Source of the DNA: Ardenticatenales bacterium | GTDB taxonomy: Bacteria > Chloroflexota > Anaerolineae > Ardenticatenales > Ardenticatenaceae | Assembly: GCA_013812995.1 (NCBI GenBank) | Contig: JACCSL010000659.1 | Coordinates: forward strand, 1 to 7,042 | Reading direction: 5' to 3' | Length of the DNA stretch: 7,042 nt | In this document: positions 1 to 6,048 of the stretch, one piece after another | Layout of the letters: each line of letters starts with the position of its first letter | How positions within the stretch are numbered: position 1 is the stretch's first letter | Program-made: the position numbers and the translations under genes | Notes under the pieces: model-generated | Seen by the model: only the letters and a program-made list of their open reading frames with translations | What the model was told of the DNA's origin: nothing | Database searches by the model: none

Positions 1-525
1 CTCGAAGAGCATCAGGAACCGACCCATCAACTCATCCTGATCATAGAGGGCGGGAAGGAACTGAAGGTAGCTTCCCTTTGCCTTGACAAGCAGGGAAAGG
101 CTCTCTTCCACCATCGCGGGCCCCTGATCCACTTTGTGAGTTACCACTCTGGCACGACTATCCAGCGTGACATCCCACTTGGTGGACTCCACCAATGCCT
201 CTATCTCATATTCGTAGCGACTCCCGGCGACCACATCTTGCTGTTGCCATACCAGAAAAGTTCCATCGACTTCGTCATACACCTGCGGCAGACCACTGGC
301 CTGTTCCGTTGCGGTACGATATCGCTGGAGAATCAATCCAGGGGAGAGCATGACGCGCACGGTAAAGTTGGGCATGCTCTCATCCACATCAATGCGTGTG
401 TAGAACGTAACGCTTTCACCAGGGTAACGCCGATAAAAATCGGCGACATGAGAGAGAGTTAGCGGAGACGCGAGATCATCTCTCCGTGTCGTGCTACTTA
501 CAACATCCGTTCGATAACTTACCAT
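1..525 (-). CDS. Tail protein I-like baseplate protein, 5' part only
   Basis: The reading frame is open from an ATG at 525-523 to the left edge, giving 175 codons with no stop, so the C-terminal part is missing. Residues 151-175 contain YLQFLPALYDQDELMGRF, which resembles the start of the phage tail protein I-like domain (TIGR02242 type) found in baseplate proteins of contractile injection systems. Before it, residues about 35-130 look all-beta (YPGESVTFYTRIDVDE, then LVWQQQDVVAGSRYEYEIEA), like an Ig-type sandwich, followed by a short helical linker at about 131-150. The start overlaps the end of the baseplate J-like gene by 7 nt (ATGGTAA), with GGTAGAG just upstream, which suggests translational coupling. 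The position corresponds to afp12/pvc12 in model eCIS loci. The inferred role is a baseplate wedge or tail-fibre attachment component. The family call rests on a short stretch of the conserved domain; the beta-domain call is by eye. Confidence 0.8.
   Translation of the reverse strand, partial: MVSYRTDVVSSTTRRDDLASPLTLSHVADFYRRYPGESVTFYTRIDVDESMPNFTVRVMLSPGLILQRYRTATEQASGLPQVYDEVDGTFLVWQQQDVVAGSRYEYEIEALVESTKWDVTLDSRARVVTHKVDQGPAMVEESLSLLVKAKGSYLQFLPALYDQDELMGRFLMLFE
428..445 (-). repeat. Perfect 7-bp stem, 4-nt loop inside the tail I-like gene
   Basis: CGCCGAT (428-434) and ATCGGCG (439-445) are perfect inverted repeats around AAAA, so the transcript would carry a GC-rich stem with a UUUU loop. 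It lies about 80 nt into the coding sequence (codons for Ala-Asp-Phe-Tyr-Arg-Arg). It may be a by-product of the coding sequence or a small RNA structure near the start of the gene. Confidence 0.5.
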
Positions 526-2621
526 TGCTCTACCATCTTCACTTCATGACCAAGGGAGCAAAGAACCGTATCCGTAGGAACCATCAATGTTCGTTGGGTT
601 AGAGGGGTGAGGGCACTTGCCTCTCCGCCTTCTTGCACCTCGTTCATATCCTCCCGACTTGGAATCATCTCTCGATAGCTGATCTGAACATCGCGCACAT
701 GTTTGACACCTGGCACTTGCTGGATCAGGGAATAGAGTTCAGACAGATACAGGTCGCGTCCAAAAGGCCACCCCTCCCACTGCGAGTCGATGACATCACT
801 CGGGCGCTGGGTTCCCTCTGGGAGAGCCAGCGGCGAGAGAAAGTAACGGAGGCTATCCGCCACCCGCAATCTGACGGCCTCGGGTTGGCTGTATTCAGAG
901 GCGACAATCTCGGTTTCCACCCTCACACCGAGATACCGTGGCTCACGGATATGGAGGTTTGTCGTAAGCAAGCGGTATTGGTCCAGGTAGGTGGCAACAT
1001 CCTTGCGAACCTGCGGGTCAAGATGCAACTTGGACAGATCCCCCAGCCACACAGAGTCCGCGACTGCTGGTACAACCAATAGCTCGATGGTGCCAGGGGG
1101 CAATGGGTTGGCTCCGTCAGCCTCATCGCCGGGGGCACGGCACTTGCATCGCGCCACCGCCCGGCTTGCGCCCCGACCCAGATCCTCATAATCCTCTGCC
1201 GTCACGGCTCGGTGCTGCGCCCGCAGTTCGCGCCGGGCACGCAGCTTGGCCTCTTCCAGCGTTTCCTGGTCGCGACCGCCAGAGGCACGATGCAGGTTGG
1301 TGACATAGTCAATGTAGGGCAATCCTGTCTTCATTACCTGAATTTTGCTGGGCGGCACATTCCCCACGACGCCCCCGCCGAAGCGATACTGAGTAAATCG
1401 AACCTGTCGCCCCGCTTCTGGAACCCTGCCGTACTGGCGGACAGAGCCATCGGGCTGACGGATATTCGGTCCGAAGAAAATCTCGCCCGTTGCTGTATCC
1501 AGCGTGAAGTCCCGCTCATGACGGTCGGACTTTGAAAAATCAGACACATAGGTCCACGGGACAAAAACCATCTCCCCATACTGATTTTCCTCGACCTCAA
1601 TCGTCTCCCCCTCGCGCAGGCCCAGAATGGGGGAGTGGGTCAGCCGGAAAATCTGCCCCGGTTCCCCATCCGATTCGCCCAACAACTCATCTTCCACGAG
1701 AACGGCGTGGGTCGCAGTCACCGTACCGCCGAGTGCATGGGCGGCGACGTTTTTAATCCTTGGCGACTCTGTGTACATGCCCTGCTCTTTACGGCGAGGC
1801 TCCAAGCGGCAACGAACCCAATAGGCGCTGCGGCCATGAAGTTGATCGGGCTTCATCGTCAACGGGAGGTACAACACAAGACTCCCCTCCGGATTGTTCA
1901 GACCGCCCGTCGTGTCCTTCTCGCCTGGCCGTGTGCTCAAGGCAACTTCTTGCCATTCGCCATTCCCCACGGAGACCTCCCAGACCAACGGGGGATCCTC
2001 ACGCCGCACTCCTGTTGCCTGGGTGCGCTCGCAGTGGAACGTTAGGTGGAGCACATAACCGGCCAAATCGCGGGCATCGTCGAAGCCCAGGTAAAAAGTA
2101 TCTCCCTCTTTAGGGCGTACAGGATTGAATGTATAAAAATCTTCAATTCCGAGCCGGGGGAGGTAATTCTTGTGAAAATCACTCTCGCGCCGCAGTTGGG
2201 TCAGCGCGGGAGGGGTGATGGTAAGTTTATCATCCGTGGTAAAGATGACTTCCGCTTCCTCATCAAGGAGACGGGTCGCGATCTCGGTACCCTGCGGTAC
2301 AACCGCGACAGTGTCATCATCCGGGCGAAGGGGAAAGGGGGCTGAAAGGCGGAAGGTCAACTCGGTTCTGGCACTGGTTGCTGGCTGTAGGGTAAAGCCA
2401 AGCATATCCATGAACTTGACGTAGTTCTTCTCTGGCACCCGATTCAGACGGTAGACCATCATTTCCGTCATCCAGGAAAAAAGCTCAATGAGCGTAATGC
2501 CAGGATCGCTCAGGTTATAATCTGTCCACTCAGGACAATAGCGAATGATGCGGCGTCTGGCCTCGTCAACCAGATCCCTCTGAAAACGCAGATTATCCAG
2601 AATAGGTTCGGGAAGGGGCAC
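519..2621 (-). CDS. Baseplate J-like wedge protein (Afp11/gp6-type)
   Basis: This 700-residue protein is a putative baseplate assembly protein of the J / T4 gp6 family, which forms the wedge ring that surrounds the central spike and couples it to sheath contraction. The N-terminus (MPLPEPILDNLRFQRDLVDE, then EWTDYNLSDPGITLIELFSW at residues 31-50) is the characteristic opening of the large eCIS/CIS J-like proteins. The middle part (about 80-430) is beta-rich, with FGPNIRQPDGSVRQYG at about 383-398 and FGGGVVGNVPP at 414-424. The typical J helical stretch follows (GGRDQETLEEAKLRARREL at 448-466, TAEDYEDL at 474-481). The C-terminal part ends with LYLSELYSLIQQVPGVKHV at 624-642. A GTG at 2621-2619 is the start, because it places the conserved N-terminus exactly. 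Its Shine-Dalgarno is weak (AGAGAG, 2629-2634, 7-nt spacing). The length is normal for this family. A CKC pair at 492-494 is visible but of unknown meaning. Confidence 0.95.
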   Translation of the reverse strand: MPLPEPILDNLRFQRDLVDEARRRIIRYCPEWTDYNLSDPGITLIELFSWMTEMMVYRLNRVPEKNYVKFMDMLGFTLQPATSARTELTFRLSAPFPLRPDDDTVAVVPQGTEIATRLLDEEAEVIFTTDDKLTITPPALTQLRRESDFHKNYLPRLGIEDFYTFNPVRPKEGDTFYLGFDDARDLAGYVLHLTFHCERTQATGVRREDPPLVWEVSVGNGEWQEVALSTRPGEKDTTGGLNNPEGSLVLYLPLTMKPDQLHGRSAYWVRCRLEPRRKEQGMYTESPRIKNVAAHALGGTVTATHAVLVEDELLGESDGEPGQIFRLTHSPILGLREGETIEVEENQYGEMVFVPWTYVSDFSKSDRHERDFTLDTATGEIFFGPNIRQPDGSVRQYGRVPEAGRQVRFTQYRFGGGVVGNVPPSKIQVMKTGLPYIDYVTNLHRASGGRDQETLEEAKLRARRELRAQHRAVTAEDYEDLGRGASRAVARCKCRAPGDEADGANPLPPGTIELLVVPAVADSVWLGDLSKLHLDPQVRKDVATYLDQYRLLTTNLHIREPRYLGVRVETEIVASEYSQPEAVRLRVADSLRYFLSPLALPEGTQRPSDVIDSQWEGWPFGRDLYLSELYSLIQQVPGVKHVRDVQISYREMIPSREDMNEVQEGGEASALTPLTQRTLMVPTDTVLCSLGHEVKMVEQW

Positions 2622-2719
2622 GATTGTTCTCTCTTTCCGGAAAGATGGGGGGTTTCGTTACCTTAGGGGTGAGGAACCAACCTGCCGGAGGTGCGCAGGT
2701 ACTAGATGGAGTGACTCTA
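2622..2719 (-). other. 98-bp gap between gp25-like and J-like genes
   Basis: This is the largest intergenic space in the operon. It contains a perfect 14-bp palindrome (2632-2645) that overlaps the weak ribosome-binding region of the J-like gene, and a weaker stem (ACCTGC at 2680-2685 pairing with GCAGGT at 2695-2700, 9-nt loop). No T-tract follows the stem on the minus strand, so it does not look like an intrinsic terminator. I found no convincing -35/-10 pair. No small gene is evident. Confidence 0.6.
2632..2645. repeat. Perfect 14-bp palindrome at the J-like gene leader
   Basis: TCTTTCCGGAAAGA is identical to its own reverse complement. It lies 11-24 nt upstream of the GTG start and includes the purine-rich bases nearest to a Shine-Dalgarno sequence. 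As RNA it cannot form a tight hairpin without opening the central bases, so a dimeric protein-binding site or chance are both possible. Confidence 0.6.
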
Positions 2720-3133
2720 TTACTCTTCACCCATAATGTAGAAGGGATAAACGATGCTACGTTCGTTGTGGGTATCTCGAACCGTATACTTGATCTCTAC
2801 CTGCCAGGCACCATCATTATTGGGATCGTCGTTTACCTCGATACCACGCAGCTCAATGCGCGGCTCCCACCGATCAAGCGCCTCCCGGACATAGGAGATA
2901 AGCATACCCCGCGTCGAATCATCGCGCGCGGCAAAGATTAACTCATGGACGCGACAGCCAAATTCCGGGCGCATCACCCGTTCCCCAGGGATGGTTTCCA
3001 GAATGATCCGAATAGATTGGTCTATGTCCTGCTCGCCACGCGCCAGGGCAATCTCACCCCGTTGATTGACCTGAAGGGGAAAGGCCAATCCCTGCCCCAG
3101 AAATTCACGATTCCGAATATTATTATCGTCCAT
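2720..3133 (-). CDS. gp25-like baseplate wedge protein (Afp9-type)
   Basis: This 137-residue protein belongs to the GPW/gp25 family (T4 gp25, P2 W, TssE, Afp9/Pvc9). It sits in the inner baseplate and initiates or anchors the sheath at its handshake strands. Visible family marks are the FLGQGLAFPLQVNQRGEIAL opening (11-30), PGERVMRPEFGC (49-60) and the EPR signature in WEPRIEL (89-95), followed by the closing beta strands. The length is typical. The ATG at 3133-3131 starts 18 nt after the PAAR-like stop; the nearest GAGG elements have 2-nt and 10-nt spacing, so the ribosome-binding site is not strong but the start fits the family length. The gene comes after the PAAR-like gene, the reverse of the afp9-afp10 order in Serratia and Photorhabdus. 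Confidence 0.95.
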   Translation of the reverse strand: MDDNNIRNREFLGQGLAFPLQVNQRGEIALARGEQDIDQSIRIILETIPGERVMRPEFGCRVHELIFAARDDSTRGMLISYVREALDRWEPRIELRGIEVNDDPNNDGAWQVEIKYTVRDTHNERSIVYPFYIMGEE

Positions 3134-3151
3134 AGCCTCTTAGCCTCATTC

Positions 3152-3481
3152 CTACATACCTTGTACTTTGACCTGACCCGGCGTTGTCACACTGACGGGT
3201 GTTGCGCATGTAACAGCGGGGGATGTAGCAAGAGATTGCAGCAGAAGGGGCATGCCCATTGATTTTATCCGCATCGTTTGCCCGCTCACGACAATCGCTG
3301 TTACCCCAGGCCCCGTATTCGCGGGGGGTGGGGGGTTGGCACAGCCTGCGATGGGAAGGACTGGGGGTAGGCCCAGCACGGCGTTGGCTCCGCCAGCTTT
3401 CACGCGCGGGGCCGGGGTCCATTGTGCCTTCCCACCGTGACCGCATATTGCAACGGCATTCATATTGAGAAGCAAAGGCAT
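3152..3481 (-). CDS. PAAR-like spike-tip protein (Afp10-type)
   Basis: This 109-residue protein resembles the PAAR-like/DUF4280 family, which caps the beta-helical spike with a sharp, usually metal-stabilised cone and helps pierce the target envelope. It shows the small Gly/Pro/Ala-rich composition, the MPLLLNMNAVAICGHGG opening with Cys13 and His15, PIAGCANPPPP (43-53, Cys47), and TCATPVSVTTPGQVKVQ (91-107, Cys92). These Cys/His residues are candidate metal ligands; this is inferred, not shown. The ATG shares one base with the stop of the spike gene (TAATG), and a strong GGAGGT lies 6 nt upstream inside the spike coding region, so translation of tip and spike is probably coupled. No C-terminal effector extension is present. 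A longer overlapping frame (3512-3123) exists but has no family-like sequence. Confidence 0.88.
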   Translation of the reverse strand: MPLLLNMNAVAICGHGGKAQWTPAPRVKAGGANAVLGLPPVLPIAGCANPPPPANTGPGVTAIVVSGQTMRIKSMGMPLLLQSLATSPAVTCATPVSVTTPGQVKVQGM

Positions 3482-5298
3482 TATGTGACCTCCAGAGCAC
3501 CATTGTTGACATTAACGCTTGACGGGGAAACAGCGATCTTACCCATACCCATCGTCTTGATCTCGACCCCTGAGCTTCCTGTCACCTTGGTTTGATCTGC
3601 CTTAATATCACAGTTCTGAGTGGCACTAACGGCAATGTCCTGTTGAGCCTTTAGTGTAATGTTTTTCGCCTCCATGGTGATATCATTGCTGGTACTCTTG
3701 ACGCTGATCGCCCCTTTTGCGGTAATGTTGATTTTGTCCTCAACTGTGATAGATAGCGAGTTGGCCTTGGAGTCGATGATGATCTCGTTCTTGCCGGTTT
3801 TGTCACGGATAATGATCTTCTCGGCATCTTTCGTGTCATCCAGAATAATAAGATGCCCACTCCGGGAGCGGATAATCCGCTCGTTGACCACACCACTCTT
3901 GACCACCTCGTTGTTGCCCTTGGGAGGCTTGTCCTTTTTATTCCAGAGCGTACCGAGGATGTAGGGACGCGTAATGTCCCCATGCTCGAAGCCAACCAGC
4001 ACCTCGTCATTGATCTCGGGTATCCAGTAGAGCCCCTTGTTGTCCTGCCCAGCCATTGGCGAGGCCAAGCGCGCCCAGTGGCTCTCTATCTGCTCTCCCA
4101 TCCATGGAAATGAGACCTTTACCCGGCCTATATTCCATGGATCCTCCAGGTTCGTTACCAGTGCTGGAACGAGCCCATCAACAACCTTATGACCGGGCTC
4201 ATGACCCTGGCCATTGCCACCCCCCAAGATATGGTGAAGCGTGTTGCCCTGTAGACCGTGAATGTCGAGGTGGGTTCTATAATTACCCTCGCGATAAACG
4301 TGCACGGCCGAGGTAATCAGATATTTCCCGCTGAACCGGGTTCCGGCACCCTCTACCTTTATCGTTTTTCCCGCTCGAATTCTCTCATCACCAGCACAAA
4401 CGCCATCGCCCTGGAGAAAAACGCTGTTCACTTCTGCTGCCAAAGCCTCAGCCATAGCTTTGGCCTCATCCACATTCCAGAGGGGTTGGCTAACGACGGT
4501 GGTTTCAGCCAACTTGAAACCCTTGTAGGATCCATTGGCGGTTGCGCCGCCAGACTTGCTGACCCCGGCCTGGGGGCTTGGCGCTTTGGCGGTTACCTCG
4601 CTCTTGATCGCCTTCTTCGTGTTAGAGTCCCACCCTAAAACAGTGACCTTATTTGTCTGATGGGCAGCCGTGAGACGAGGCTGAAACTCCAAGAGTTCTT
4701 CTCCAACACGCAATATTGTGTTGCCTCCCAAATTGGAGGAGCCTTTCTTGAAGGCCAGCGTCCCTTCCGCCGACACATAGACGACATATCCAATTCGGCG
4801 CGCACGCTCCAGTATAAACTCCATATGGGTCTGGTTGTTCTGAAACACATAGGGATAAATCAACGAGGTCCTGTCTGCGTCCACAGATAGACCGGCATCT
4901 TGTGCAACTTTGCTGATAATGTCGCTATCACTCATCTGTATAAAAGATTGAGATTTTCTTGTTAGAAAGAGTCGATGTGATTTATCATAGCTTCTTACCA
5001 CTACATAAGTCTGCTCTTTATGCACAAAAATAGGTTCGATAGAGGTGATCTCCCCTTTGAATAGAAGCTCCTTACTCCCTTTGATCTCTATCTCTTTGCC
5101 AATATCGAGGGTAGCTGAATCCATCAACTTCATTCCCGTATCCTGGAAACGAAGCGTACACATATTGGGCATATGGATACTTGTATCTACGACCATCTCG
5201 AAAAAACTTGTGTCTACACTGAGAGATTTTAAATCCTTACCACCGATTTTGATGGTGAATTTGGAGGCAATACCCTCGCTAGTACTGGAAATGGTCAC
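3481..5298 (-). CDS. VgrG-like spike, gp27-gp5 fusion (Afp8-type)
   Basis: This 605-residue protein forms the trimeric central spike at the tip of the inner tube. Residues about 11-345 correspond to the gp27/late control D hub (for example YVVVRSYDKSHRLFLTRKSQ at 97-116 and RARRIGYVVYVSAEGTLAFK at 165-184). Residues about 372-455 are the gp5 OB-fold domain, with VTNLEDPWNIGRVKVSFPW (381-399), ESHWARLASPMAG (405-417), NDEVLVGFEHGD (430-441) and ILGTLWN (447-453). From about 470 to 600 a string of short beta repeats (IIIRDKTGKNEIIIDSKAN, ISVKSTSNDITMEAKNITLK) forms the triple-stranded beta-helix needle. There is no lysozyme domain and no obvious effector extension. A flexible Ser/Gly/Ala-rich insert lies at about 236-258. 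The GTG start at 5298-5296 has an AAGGAG 6 nt upstream. The C-terminus runs straight into the PAAR-like gene, which should cap this needle. Confidence 0.96.
   Translation of the reverse strand: MTISSTSEGIASKFTIKIGGKDLKSLSVDTSFFEMVVDTSIHMPNMCTLRFQDTGMKLMDSATLDIGKEIEIKGSKELLFKGEITSIEPIFVHKEQTYVVVRSYDKSHRLFLTRKSQSFIQMSDSDIISKVAQDAGLSVDADRTSLIYPYVFQNNQTHMEFILERARRIGYVVYVSAEGTLAFKKGSSNLGGNTILRVGEELLEFQPRLTAAHQTNKVTVLGWDSNTKKAIKSEVTAKAPSPQAGVSKSGGATANGSYKGFKLAETTVVSQPLWNVDEAKAMAEALAAEVNSVFLQGDGVCAGDERIRAGKTIKVEGAGTRFSGKYLITSAVHVYREGNYRTHLDIHGLQGNTLHHILGGGNGQGHEPGHKVVDGLVPALVTNLEDPWNIGRVKVSFPWMGEQIESHWARLASPMAGQDNKGLYWIPEINDEVLVGFEHGDITRPYILGTLWNKKDKPPKGNNEVVKSGVVNERIIRSRSGHLIILDDTKDAEKIIIRDKTGKNEIIIDSKANSLSITVEDKINITAKGAISVKSTSNDITMEAKNITLKAQQDIAVSATQNCDIKADQTKVTGSSGVEIKTMGMGKIAVSPSSVNVNNGALEVT
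3488..3493 (-). promoter_or_regulatory. Ribosome-binding site of the PAAR-like gene, inside the spike gene
   Basis: GGAGGT on the minus strand is a near-perfect Shine-Dalgarno sequence with 6-nt spacing to the ATG at 3481. It is also read as the Glu-Val codons near the end of the spike protein, so ribosomes finishing the spike pass over it just before the TAATG junction. Confidence 0.85.
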
Positions 5299-5304
5299 AG
5301 GCGT

Positions 5305-5310
5305 CTCCTT
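5305..5310 (-). promoter_or_regulatory. Ribosome-binding site deciding the GTG start of the spike gene
   Basis: AAGGAG on the minus strand lies 6 nt before the GTG at 5298-5296. With the family-like N-terminus it supports the GTG over any downstream start. Confidence 0.8.
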
Positions 5311-5320
5311 ACTTCTCTAT

Positions 5321-5337
5321 AACATCGTATCGATGTT
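5321..5337 (-). repeat. 7-bp inverted repeat in the adaptor-spike gap
   Basis: AACATCG (5321-5327) and CGATGTT (5331-5337) are perfect inverted repeats with a 3-nt spacer in the 67-bp gap between the LysM adaptor gene and the spike gene. The transcript could form a small hairpin about 10 nt upstream of the spike ribosome-binding site. No T-tract follows directly, so it is not a typical terminator. It could be a processing or translation-tuning element, or chance. Confidence 0.45.
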
Positions 5338-5365
5338 GCCTCGCTGTCTGCCTGATAGTCCCCCA

Positions 5366-6028
5366 TTAGGGCAAAGGAACGATTTTCAAAAGTTGTCCTG
5401 GCCGCAAGGTCCGAGGATTTTTCAGGTTGTTTGTTTCGGCGATATGCCGCCACTTCGCGGGATCACCGAATTCCTTGTAGGCAATCCAATCCAGCGTCTC
5501 TCCCTCGACGACAAGCCATGTTTTCCTGGCTTCGCTCCGAGAGGTCGGGTTTTGACCGGGGGTTTCTTTCGAGATTTGCTCAAAGCTAACGTCTGCTTTA
5601 GCGCGGATTGGCGTTCCATCTGGCAGGAATAAAGTGTAGGACACTTTCAAACTTGAGAGCAACGCCTTCTCGAAAAATATGTACTTTCCCCAGCTTACTT
5701 TGCAGTAAGGGGGGCGGTTCACATCGGCACTACTCCCGTCCGCAGCCGTGTCTGGATACGTTCCGATCTTGAGCAACTTTCCGAGTGACTCAACACTCTC
5801 TTTGACAGACTTCGCATCTGGCAAAGTGCCATCCAAGAGGAGATTAAAGGTGAGTTTACCCGGTGAACCACCCTTTGTCTCTATTTTGGGCACATCGGAG
5901 TTGGGTTGGGGGGTAATTGTTACCTCCATACCTTTATCATAAGTAATGGTGGTTGGGTTGAAGGGGCACTTCAGCTCTTTCTTCTCCCCATCAAGCATGA
6001 GAATGATAAGTTTTTCTAGGCTACCCAT
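5366..6028 (-). CDS. LysM-containing CIS tube/baseplate adaptor (Afp7-type)
   Basis: This 220-residue protein matches the contractile-injection-system tube/adaptor family (Afp7/Pvc7; functionally comparable to T4 gp53/gp54-like joiners), which links the inner tube to the spike hub. The N-terminal domain shows the CPFNPTTITYDKG motif (21-33), beta-rich KLTFNLLLDGT (58-68), KVSWGKYIFFEKALLSSLKV (110-129) and YTLFLPDGTPIRAKADVSF (131-149). The C-terminus is a LysM domain (about 170-217) with TWLVVEGETLDWIAYKEFGD and a closing LRPGQLLKIVP. In this family LysM acts in baseplate assembly and need not bind cell wall in the target. The ATG has a strong GGAGGAG 4 nt upstream. The gene starts 20 bp after the disordered VQR protein and is followed by the spike gene after 67 bp, consistent with joint expression. 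Confidence 0.94.
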   Translation of the reverse strand: MGSLEKLIILMLDGEKKELKCPFNPTTITYDKGMEVTITPQPNSDVPKIETKGGSPGKLTFNLLLDGTLPDAKSVKESVESLGKLLKIGTYPDTAADGSSADVNRPPYCKVSWGKYIFFEKALLSSLKVSYTLFLPDGTPIRAKADVSFEQISKETPGQNPTSRSEARKTWLVVEGETLDWIAYKEFGDPAKWRHIAETNNLKNPRTLRPGQLLKIVPLP

Positions 6029-6032
6029 CTGG

Positions 6033-6039
6033 CTCCTCC
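6033..6039 (-). promoter_or_regulatory. Ribosome-binding site of the LysM adaptor gene
   Basis: GGAGGAG on the minus strand ends 4 nt before the ATG at 6028-6026. It is one of the stronger Shine-Dalgarno sequences in the window and fixes this start. Confidence 0.8.
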
Positions 6040-6048
6040 GTTTACCCT

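Noticed and set aside
136..462. + strand frame of 108 aa near the left edge
   Set aside because: It is opposite the tail I-like gene, whose minus-strand frame is open to the edge and carries a recognisable motif.
633..1082. + strand frame of 149 aa
   Set aside because: It is antisense to the J-like gene and its sequence resembles no protein family.
1635..2045. + strand frame of 136 aa
   Set aside because: It is antisense to the J-like gene; its length is expected by chance in this GC-rich stretch.
2680..2700. Stem in the gp25/J gap as a terminator
   Set aside because: The stem is short, the loop is long, and there is no T-tract; the downstream genes belong to the same machine.
3123..3512. 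Minus-strand frame of 129 aa overlapping the PAAR-like gene
   Set aside because: It is an out-of-frame reading of the tip gene; the PAAR-like frame has a strong ribosome-binding site and family motifs.
3481..5298. T6SS VgrG with a C-terminal effector
   Set aside because: The C-terminus is only beta-helix repeats, and the neighbours (LysM adaptor, J-like, tail I-like) fit eCIS or a phage-like CIS rather than T6SS.
5045..5632. Long + strand frame (195 aa) across the spike/adaptor junction
   Set aside because: It is antisense to two well-recognised genes, has no ribosome-binding site that I can see, and no family-like sequence.
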